In this document: one piece after another, positions 44,601 through 53,464 of the stretch
Layout: the number at the start of each line of letters is the position of its first letter
Position numbering within the stretch: the stretch's first letter is position 1
Notes under the pieces: model-generated
Seen by the model: the letters and a program-made list of their open reading frames with translations, nothing else
Told to the model about the DNA's origin: nothing
Database searches by the model: none
Position numbers and translations under genes: made by a program
Assembly: GCF_000350225.1 (NCBI RefSeq)
Contig: NW_005178745.1
Coordinates: 244,793 to 308,792, forward strand
Direction: 5' to 3'
Length of the DNA: 64,000 nt
Origin: Chondrus crispus
Taxonomy: Eukaryota > Rhodophyta > Florideophyceae > Gigartinales > Gigartinaceae

Positions 44601-46237
44601 AGAACCAAGCTGGGTCAAGAACGAGGTCGCGCGTACGAACGCGCGACGAACCGCGAGGCGACGACGAAGCCCCCGCTCTCCAAGGACCCACTTCGATTTG
44701 GGAGGAGAACGACGAGTTCGACGCCGCCGACATCGAGCGCGCCAAACCCCGAGGCTGACGCGCCCGCCACCCCGGTCGCCCCACCGCAGGACGACTTTCC
44801 AGCACCTCTTACGATAGAGGAGATAGCCGAGGAGCAACGCGTGGATGATTCTGCCAAAACGTCTTGGCACGACAGTCAGAGTCCCGGGACTCCGCGTTCT
44901 TCGAGGACCACCAAGGGGTGCTCAAGCGGAGACACCCCTTAGACCCTGATATCGTTCAGGTGGTGGTACCTCGGACGCTCCGCGCCAGGCTCCTCCGCCT
45001 GTGCCATAACCCGGCCATCGCGAGGCACCCGGGCCAGAATCGTATGTACTTCGCCCTTCGACGCGGGTACTACCGGCCCCATCTCGCTGCAGATGTCGCT
45101 GCCACGGTGAGAGGGTGTCGGACCTGCGCGATGAACCGGGTCAAGTTGCGGAAACATCTCAACCGTTTGAGTTTGTTCCCCGCCAAGCCGCCACTCGAGA
45201 ACCTCGCGATTTACATCTTGGGTCCGCTCCCCAAGACGAAGGCAGGGAAACCTTTCCTTCTCGTTATCACAGACCGCTTCACTAAGCTGACACAAGTTGT
45301 CGCGCTTCGAACAGTGACCGCGTACACTGTGGCGACAGCATTCTGTGACGCGTGGGTCTTCAAATACGGCGTTCCGTGTTCGCTGTTGTCGGACAACGGT
45401 CCTCAATTTAACGCGAAGTTCTTCCACAGCGTGTGTCCCGTACTGGGGATAACTAACTTATATACGTCCGCGTATCATCCCCAGACGAATGGCCAGGTTG
45501 AACGTTACAACCGGACTATCGCGTCTATGCTTCGGAACTACGTTAATGAGCATCAGGATGATTGGGACGTGTACGTGGGACCGCTTCCGTACGCGTATAA
45601 TCCCCACGTACACCGAACCACGCGTACGACACCCTTTGAGCTCGTGCTCAGCAGACCCCCGCCGGAGTTCTCTCTTCGAAGAGCCGACGGGGACGCGCCC
45701 CCTCCGGACAGGGGAACTCAAGGCACAGAGTTCCTCAAGACTCTGGACGAGACGATCCAAAAAGCTTACGAAAGCATGCATCGTACGCAAGCCCGCTACA
45801 AACGCGACTTCGATAAACGCGTACGAAGAAGTAACACGCGACTCAAGCCCGGAGACCATGTGTACCTCAACCTCACCGATGGGGCGAAGATGTCGAACAA
45901 GTTCGCGTCACCTGCCGTTGGACCATACCGCGTACTGGCCAACGACAAACGAACCATCACGATCGACCGTGATGGGGTGACGGAGCGCGTCTCGGCAGAC
46001 CGCTGCGTGTACGCGCCCCCTCCGACGAACGCGCCACGAGCAAGTGCAACAACCCCAGGTGACCTTGCCGACAAGGTCACCGAGGGCACGCGGTACGCTG
46101 TCGAGCGTCTGCTCTAGCATCGCGTGGTAGAGGACGGAACTACGGAGTTCCTCATCAAGTGGGCTGACTACGATCAACCCACTTGGACTGCACGAACAGA
46201 TGTCCCCGAGGAGCTAGTGTCGCGATACGCGCAGTGA
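41694..46237 (+). CDS. Pol region of element C: protease, RT, RNase H, integrase, chromodomain-like end (fossil)
   Basis: The protease shows IAVDTCSGYNLVRKADLP near 42.1 kb (DTCSG in place of the usual DTGS/AG). RT shows LDCNSGYWQIPVA, MPFGLKGAPATFQ and YLDDVIVLS near 43.6 kb. RNase H shows YMIDTDASAYQVGCTLFQ. Integrase shows HNPAIARHPGQNRMYF...CRTCAMNRVK, LLVITDRFTKLTQVV, LLSDNGPQF and NGQVERYNRTI. A short chromodomain-like segment (EFLIKWADYDQPTW) lies at about 46.12-46.24 kb. There are a few breaks in the 44-46 kb part. Confidence 0.85.
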
Positions 46238-48981
46238 CTGAGAACGTGTACAGGAAGAGACCTCTCCTCCGAAGTGAATGCGGTCGTTCACTCTTGAGGA
46301 GGGGGCCCCCAACCGCTTCGTCACCGCGTAATTAACACGTCGCGGTTAGGAACAGATGACGCGGACGCACGGACAAATGCACCCGACCGAGGGTGGCAAA
46401 CGAATGAGCGAGACGCCAAAACGTACTGACCGTCAAGCTCATCGAACACGACCGACGTCGTCGACAAAGCGCGAAAAGCGAAGACAGTACGGACTGTACA
46501 ACGAAAATGGCACGTCCTGGAACATCGAGTACAGGAGGGGAGGATACGGTCTCCCGAGAAACGCGAACGCGTCACGATAACACCGGCCGATAGGGTCCTC
46601 GAATCGGAAAGCAAGAACGACGCCAAGACGTATGGACAGTCCAAGCTTACTACGCGACACAGTAATACCAAGCGGCACAAACCGCGTGGAACGCAATGTG
46701 TCGCGTAGTCACCAACGAGAGGCAGGAGGGCGACGCCACCCTCCTAGCCAGGAAATGATGCGAACGGTCGCGACGAGCTCCGAGCTCGTGTGGAGTCCAC
46801 GCGTAGGGAAACTCACGATCCCGCGACCTCGCACAACCGACGAGGTACCGATGGGAAAAGGGCGGGCCTACAAGAACTAAAAAGCCGCGCCCGCCGCCCA
46901 AACCCCAACTCAATCCGTTACCACGTACCGAAAATGATTTGGGGAACGGACCAAAAATATGTGGAAAATACGGTCCAAATGACACTGTATGTCAAGCCAC
47001 CGCCGCCGAGGGCCAGGCAGCAAACCGCCGCCGCCTCCGGAATAATGAAAAAAAGAAGGCGTACAGTAGGGTAAGATGCAGGTGCGCATACGACCGACAG
47101 GACAAGTGTCGTCAAGGGCGACACAGAATCGGACAGCGAAAAGCAGCGCGAGGAGCGCGTTGCCCTTTGGTGAGGTAAAAACCACACTACAAGGAGAGGG
47201 GATAAGAGCGGAGTCACCGACCCCCCCTGTCGCCGCGCCGACCCGCTGGCGCGGACCCGCGGGAGCCGCACGAGGCGATCTACGACGAAGATCCCGCGAA
47301 TCGCTGCGCCCCCTCGTCGGCGCCAAGAATTTGCAAGCGAAGCCGTCGCCAAGGACGGCCTTGAGGAGGTGGCACGCTGTCATGGGCGGACAACTCCCCA
47401 GAGATCCTCGCCACCTTCCGCACCAACGCACCTCCTCGGTAGGAGGCGGACGACGTCGGCATTAAAGGGGGAGGGTGAGTCGTCCTCGAAGGACGACCCA
47501 ACGCAACCGGCCAGACCACTGCGCCCCCTCGCCTGCGTCAAGAGGCTACCAGCGGGGCCATCGTCGTGGCAATCACCTCCTGGTCGTACAGCCTGACTAC
47601 ACGCCCGCGTACCATTTCCTTCGCACGCGCCCCGGTAGGTCGCACCCGCGACGGGTAACCGGCGCACGTACTACGTAGCGACGATCAGGTGCCTCTCCGA
47701 TGGGAGAAGGGCGACGGTGCACGAGACGTATGGGAAAGTCGCCCGCGAGGGGCGACGAGACGAGGCGGTCAAGCCGAAAGAGCAGCAAGAGAGCAAAGGG
47801 ATAGGCACGGTCGAAGTTCGTCGTACGTGGCCAACCGCGAAGTGGTACTTCGTAACAGGCCCCCTCGTACGCACCAAGGATGGGCCAGCGGAGCCAACTT
47901 CACGACGCTCCACCCCTTGCCGCGCTGACCTGCTATACGTAAGCGGGCAACGCTCTCCCTGCAGCCTCGACAGGCCGGTACACAACGCGTAACGAGACGC
48001 GCGTAACGCCCCGGCAGCCAGGACGTGCCTCCCCGAGGGGAGAAGAGCGAAACCGTGCAAGGCGTAGGGTGGAAGTCGACGACGAGGTCACGAACTACGG
48101 ATCTCACGGACGACGCACGACGACGAGGGAAGTACGGAAGGGGGAGATGAAACCCAACGCACGCGATTGCCCGCAGACTGTAACCCGGAACGCGTACGTG
48201 TCGCCAGGGAGGAAGCTCGGACGTCAACCTCGTGCCCCTTGCCCACCTCAGCGGACGGGGTGGGACGAGCGGTCATTGCTAGAACCGACATGCGAAACAC
48301 CCCCACCACAGCCGGGGTAGGCGATGAGGGCAAAACGGGAATAAGTAGGACCCACTCGCGGGTCGCACGAGGCGATTTACGAGGAAGATTTCGCCGCTCG
48401 CCGCGTCGCCCACGCACGCCCGAGCTTCGACAAAAACAAAAGGGGAAAGGATGCGCAGTCCGTTGAATACAAATACAACGGCATACTTTTGGAAGGTGGA
48501 TATGAAGCCGAGAAATACAACCTGTACACGAGGTAGGGTAGCGCGGACAGGACGAGGCCGTTGAACGGCGCGCTCCCCAACGGCTCGGGCGTTCACAACG
48601 CGGTACTGAGGTTTTTGTAAGCGCGTGTGGCGAAAGCGAAGGAGAGGCTCGAATGGTTTTGACCATGGAAGTTGGAAGGCGGCTGTGTATCTCTATTCAC
48701 AAGGGAGGCTGCCGCTCAGGCTTCTGGGATCACCAGAGCCGATTTGCCCCGTTGCCGCGCATGAATGGGAATCATTCAAAGCCTCTTGGTGGCAGTAGAT
48801 GGGTTTGTCCAAAGTATTGCGAAACGAAAATCCCCACGATGACCATACTGCTGTAAGCATTGTCCCATACGTTTCAGAAAGCGGTCGCCCTTTTATTTGC
48901 GCTATGTCCCGGATCAAGCACGGGAAGGAGAAACTGCGCTCCGAGACATCGAATCAGGGCTGGTGAGGGCACAGGGACGAG

Positions 48982-49180
48982 TTGCTGTTGCAAACCGGCG
49001 ATTGGCACGCGCGACTGGCGGACCTCGGACTGCCCAAGCTGCTGGGTCGCGACAACGACTATTTGACAAGCACGATTTCTGGGTCACTGTCGTACGCGGC
49101 GTCGGAACTGATTAACGAAAAGCAGCATGGAATTGCGTTCGACATGTGGATTCTCAGTGTCACATACCGGGTGCTCACCG
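48982..49180 (+). pseudogene. Protein-kinase catalytic-domain fragment
   Basis: The frame reads ARLADLGLPKLLGRDNDY, then SGSLSYAASELINEKQHG and FDMWILSVTYRVLTEDM. This matches kinase subdomains VII to IX: D-L-G for DFG, A-S-E for APE, and the D-x-W of subdomain IX. Only this part of the domain is recognisable; the catalytic HRD loop and the N-lobe are absent. The changed DFG and APE motifs and lack of the rest mark it as a captured, dead host fragment inside element C. The local sequence is less GC-rich than its surroundings. Confidence 0.65.
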
Positions 49181-49579
49181 AGGACATGCGCTGGACACGG
49201 ACGGCGAAGTGTGTGTGGATAGGACCCCTCCTTCGACAGCTTCAAGGACACCGTGACAATCAGCAAGATGGAGGAGACGCCGCACTTCGACACAACATCA
49301 AGGATAAACTCGCGCTGCGCCGGAAAACTACAGCAGAGTCCGTTTTTAACTTCTGCACGAACAATAGGGCACGAGTACGAAGGACATACCATACGACGAG
49401 ATGTACAGTTACGACAGGAGTTGCAGCGCGCTTTAGGACATGGATGTGTTTTAGTGTCGACGGTTTAGTGGTCGACAAGAGGATGGCGTGCGGAAGCTCT
49501 TTGTGGCGGATTTTGTGACGCATTTTCTAAGGGTAAGGAATAGGAATAGGGTCTTCCGGCATAACGCCGCCGTAAGGGA

Positions 49580-49798
49580 GGGACCCGAGAGATCGATCTT
49601 GCCAATGATCAGGGTTTCAGTCGTATGCCGGTACTCAAACCGCTGCCGATGAAGAATGTCACATATGGGGTAGTGAAGACGATTGCGGCGCTCGTGGCGG
49701 CACGGGTGCCAAATGTGCAGGACTGCGAGCGATTCGGGACGGCGTTCGCACCCGAGGATGAGGGGGGGAGTGAGGCGAAGTGGCCGTGGGCATAATAA
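49580..49798 (+). other. Short open segment of unknown origin
   Basis: A plus-strand frame (NDQGFSRMPVLKPLPMKNVT, then VVKTIAALVAARVPNVQD) stays open to a stop at 49796. It has ordinary protein composition, but I recognise no family. Like the nearby kinase piece it may be a captured host fragment. Confidence 0.25.
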
Positions 49799-50229
49799 CA
49801 CACACGCAAGAGGGACGATTAACCTCACGCGTACAGTACCCCAACTGGGGGATTCGCCAGCGAAGGGCGGGTTGGATCGCAGCAGGGATGTTGAGATAGC
49901 GCAACGCTGCGTTCGGGACGGGACGCCTCCTAAGGAAAGAGGACGATGGATCGAGAATGAAGCCGCAACGGAGTCGGCCTCCGAAGGACGCGTGAGCAAA
50001 ATGGGACTGCGAAGAGATCGAGGGTACGATACCGAATGGCAGGGAAAAGGCTGATGTGGATCGAATAGTAACGCGTAAGGGGGAGGACCGAGGCGCGGAC
50101 GGAGGTGTGTCAATCGGGGAGCGACGGAGGAATACGCCGGAGAGCAGGAAGACAGGGCCACGTCTCGCGAAGGGCACGGATCGCACATGGTCCCTCGTGC
50201 CTTAAGGGTGAACGCAGACGTTCACTATT

Positions 50230-50241
50230 GAGGAGGGGGCC
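50230..50241 (+). promoter_or_regulatory. Polypurine tract of element C
   Basis: GAGGAGGGGGCC lies directly before the 3' LTR start TGTGGCATAA at 50243. It would prime plus-strand DNA synthesis. Confidence 0.7.
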
Positions 50242-50242
50242 G

Positions 50243-50252
50243 TGTGGCATAA
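50243..50252 (+). mobile_element. First 10 bp of the 3' LTR of element C
   Basis: TGTGGCATAA equals the first ten bases of the 5' LTR at 38476. The LTR then resumes at 62631 after transposon D. Confidence 0.85.
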
Positions 50253-52158
50253 AACAGCAGTCGGTTCAAAAAAGGACTTTTCCAGAGTAAAAAGATTAAC
50301 AATTTTCCCAAAACGAGGCTAAATTCTTACTGTAGTCATCCGCGCATACCGTCTATTTACGGCGCGACGACCAGAACCGCAAGGCGCCTAGTGCTCCCCT
50401 TCCTATTACCGCACCACCCTCCCGCGGGCGCCGTCACCCATCACCCCCCGCATTGAACAAAAGGATCCCGACGATTGCCACCCCCATTGTATACGCGCGG
50501 ATATGTAAATCCGCTAGACGATTAGAATGTGTTTGACAACACATTTGGCCGACCATACTGGCCTTCTTCGTCGCATAAAAATAAAGAAAAGTTTGCAAAT
50601 TCTGACGCGGGGCAGAGGAGCCGAGGAGCGCAGCAGATGGCGCCACGGACCCTGGACCCCGTCCGAAACATCCCATTCAACGCCTGGCGCAAGCGAGAAA
50701 TTTTCTCGCAAACAGTCCCCGGCCAGTAAGTTAGGTCTTTCTGTGCACAGCCTTTCAACGAGGACTACGCCCTTAAAACACAACCGAGGCCACGGTTTTT
50801 CGATCGAATGCCTCATCGCCAACCTGGCAGGGCTCTCAGCTCCCTCAATCCCTCTGGCATTCGTCAGCTGCATCACAACCAGAAAAAACCTCTCCGGCCT
50901 CTCTCGCGTAAAGAGCGTGCCATGCTGTTCGAACAAAGTAGCGCGCGACCGGAGGCGAACGCGGTAGCGACTGTGCGCTGCACTGGGTGACTACATGTTC
51001 CGCAAGCGCATAGCCTGGCGAATGCGAGCTTGCGGCACATAAGGCATTTCGCCCAGCTCTTCAATTCGAAAGCAGGTTTCTTTGTGCAAAATGCGATGCA
51101 CCCCCGGGTTGGCCGTTCCCTTCGGACAGAACAGCCACCAACCAAATAAAATTACGACAATTGGAACAACGGATCCCGTTTCACACGTGTAACCTTGCAA
51201 GTGATTTGTGCCCGGAAGACGGACCGTCTCCTTTTCCTCTCGATCCTCCCTCCGCCGTTGCCACAAACCCTCGAAATGGCCTCCCTTCCTGTCCTCGTCC
51301 CGACCGCGCGGTCCCTTCCCCGCCGCGCCATCTGCCACACACGCACGTCCTCCCACAACGGAAGAGATAGGTCATGCGCAGTTGTTCAGTAGTCTTGACA
51401 GTTTTCTCTACATGCGCTTCTGCGTGCCGCTTTACATCAATATTGTTATGTGTGGCAACCATTGCCACACATATCTTGGCATTATGCCAAGTTGCGGTGG
51501 GTTTCTACCATGGCAGAGCTGGAGAAGATTCTTCTTGGGATATATACAGCCGTCCCTTGTTTTGTGTTGCTCACTGGGCCTTAGTACTGTAAGACTAGCG
51601 ATCCCTTCAGTCGCAGTGTAGAGACACTTTGTGGACTTGATTGGGAATTGTTAGATGAACCAAGCAAAAGAGATCCGTCCGAAAAAACTTCAACGCCTCT
51701 GAGTATTGCTCTCCAAGACACTGAATAATTGCGTCCAACCCAGATCAATTCATCCGCCCATTGCGCAAATGACAGCCATGTTCACATTGTCAGACATCGT
51801 TCCCCTGTTTCCGTGTGTCTACGCAAATACATTGCAAGCATAATAAATAGATCACCATCTTCATTAAGGACCGTGTACTGTAGCCACCCAGTTAAGGGTC
51901 TGTGATATTGCATCAGCACCGCGCACTCGAGTGTGTGCAACGGCAAATCCACTTCGGACCACGTCTCCAAACTCCTCGTCACGTACAAGCTAAGCCCGAC
52001 TGTTGTCGGATAATAATCACCTGCTTTCCCATAGTTATTGATATCTTTCCCCATCATACTACGCACATCGCCAGCATCATGCTGTACTGACCACAGCAAT
52101 TATCCACTTAGAGCGTGCACATTCATTTCAGTTTCCATCAACCTTCCTGCCTTCACGA

Positions 52159-52807
52159 CTAGTTTCCGCCGAACGCAATTCCAAACCCAACGCTGCATTC
52201 CCGGACTGCATGAAGCAGTTTGAAACTGTATAGAAGCGCAGAGATTTTCTCGGAGAAATTCTCCGACAAAATCTCTGCGCTTCTATACTCTGGCAAATCC
52301 ATTGGATTGAAGCAAGTTTGAGCCAAGGGAAGGCGCACTGTGTTCCCGGAGACATATTGAATCTGGAATTTTTGCACCCCATTCATACCCGGAAGCGTCT
52401 CAAAGCCCTCCAAGGGCACCTTGCTGTTTCCTGTCACAAACATCACGAGACGCGCCAGGTCTTCTTGATCCATGTTATGATTACATCTCCAGAACCATTT
52501 GATCGGCGGTGATGCGGCAGTGTAGCCTGTATATTCTACATTCGCTTTCAAATCAGCCATGTCAATGTCTGGCAACCCTGACATGAGTAGTTCTAGCTCC
52601 AGCTCGTTATAGATCCTAATGTCGTCGTAGGGAATGAGCTCGTAGAATCCCTTTTTGAAACCTTCAATCTGCTTCTCGATCGCCTTCGTCATACGCACTT
52701 CCGTCACCAACGTACATATACACTATTATCCTCTGTAACTGCAATTTCCTTTCCATTTAGCACCAGATCGACAGCTGATTGCTTTCCAAAATCATCATAT
52801 AAGGGAT
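52159..52807 (-). pseudogene. Captured HECT E3 ubiquitin-ligase C-terminal fragment (left arm)
   Basis: The frame reads KAIEKQIEGFKKGFYELIP, ELELELLMSGLPDIDMADL, MFVTGNSKVPLEGFETL, then LPLAQTCFNPMDLPEY and RECSVGFGIAF. This is the HECT domain of the HUWE1/UPL type, including the C-lobe catalytic cysteine in TCFNPMDLPEY. Only the last third of a HECT domain is present, with no N-lobe E2-binding part and no upstream protein, so it cannot act as a ligase. It joins the Mfd piece at about 52808. This arm has an extra snap-back segment near the end of the domain. Confidence 0.88.
52228..52288. repeat. Snap-back hairpin inside the HECT fragment, left arm only
   Basis: GTATAGAAGCGCAGAGATTTT at its left is the reverse complement of its right end, with a smaller palindrome (CGGAGAAATTCTCCG) in the centre. 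The right arm of D lacks it, so it arose after the arms were set or was removed from one arm. Confidence 0.8.
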
Positions 52808-53265
52808 ATGTGCGTGGAATTGGCGTAGCTGAAATAAAGAGCGCATCAATACCGCGGTATCGGGCTCGAATCTTCTCCTTTCGATTAACTCTCAATCTAT
52901 GTTCCTCTTCAACGATCAGCAAGCCCAGGTCTGGAAAATACATTTGTCGTTGAGTAACATCTCAGTGCCTACGGCGACGCGCACCTCTCCAGAGCATAAT
53001 CTATCTCTGTTCTCAATGTTTATCTTCCGTGAAGTAAATCTGGTCATGCGGGCCATTGCGACTTTGAGGGAGGCCCCTTCAAATCTGCTTCGAAAAGTAT
53101 CGTAGTGTTGCTGCGCCAGAATTGTAGTGGGGGTAAGGATTGCGACATGCTTCCCAGCTGCCCAGACCCGAAGCTGCGCTCGAACTGCAACTTCGGTTTT
53201 TCCAAACCCCACATCACTGCAAAGCAATCGGTCCATTGGGCGTCGATTCTTACTCATGTCTCTCA
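52808..53265 (-). pseudogene. mfd: Captured Mfd (transcription-repair coupling factor) helicase fragment (left arm)
   Basis: The frame has MSKNRRPMDRLLCSDVGFGKTEVAV (given here as the motif I region GDVGFGKTE-like), then VAILTPTTILAQQHY, VRVAVGTEMLL, LGLLIVEEEHRLRV and ISATPIPRT. These are helicase motifs I, Ia, II (DEEQ-type, here VEEEH) and III of the Mfd/RecG group. The GFGKTEVA form and the LAQQHY box favour Mfd. The enzyme frees stalled RNA polymerase and recruits repair in bacteria and plastids. Only the first helicase lobe is present and it is fused to the HECT piece, so it is a captured fragment. Confidence 0.85.
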
Positions 53266-53385
53266 TGAGCTGTTTTTTGTGACCTCCTGGTCCTCGGCGA
53301 CGACATCGGCTAGGTTCTTGCTGGTGAGCGTGACGACATCCGACTCGTCGGCGGCGACAAGAGATGCGACGAGAGAACCGGTCAA
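53266..53385 (-). pseudogene. Probable captured protein disulfide-isomerase N-terminus (left arm)
   Basis: A minus-strand frame reads LTGSLVASLVAADESDVVTL then TSKNLADVVAEDQEVTKN. This resembles the end of a signal peptide followed by the first beta strand and helix of a disulfide-isomerase thioredoxin domain (family pattern SDVLxLTxxNFxxxV). The CGHC active site is not included. The match is short, so the assignment is tentative. Confidence 0.45.
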
Positions 53386-53464
53386 CTAGGGAAGAATGTT
53401 TCGAGGGCACGTTTGGTGATCCGTTAATCGCCGAAGAGACGACTGGGTACGAATTTCCCAATCC

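Larger units (their letters stand above)
46238..50242 (+). other. Extra 3' region of element C, between two polypurine-tract blocks
   Basis: A block with a hairpin (GTGAATGCGGTCGTTCAC) followed by TTGAGGAGGGGGCC ends at 46307. A near copy (GTGAACGCAGACGTTCAC then TTGAGGAGGGGGCC) ends at 50241, just before the 3' LTR. The 3.9 kb between them carries no element gene. It has loosely repeated GC-rich blocks, such as GCACGAGGCGATCTACGACG at 47271 and a variant at 48365, and GTGCCTCTCCGATGGGAGA at 47690 and a variant at 48026. It also holds a protein-kinase-like piece near 49.0 kb. Confidence 0.6.

Noticed and set aside
47380-48666. Arg/Pro-rich frames on both strands in the extra region of element C
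   Set aside because: Composition follows the local GC-rich, loosely repeated DNA; no motif or consistent frame supports a protein.
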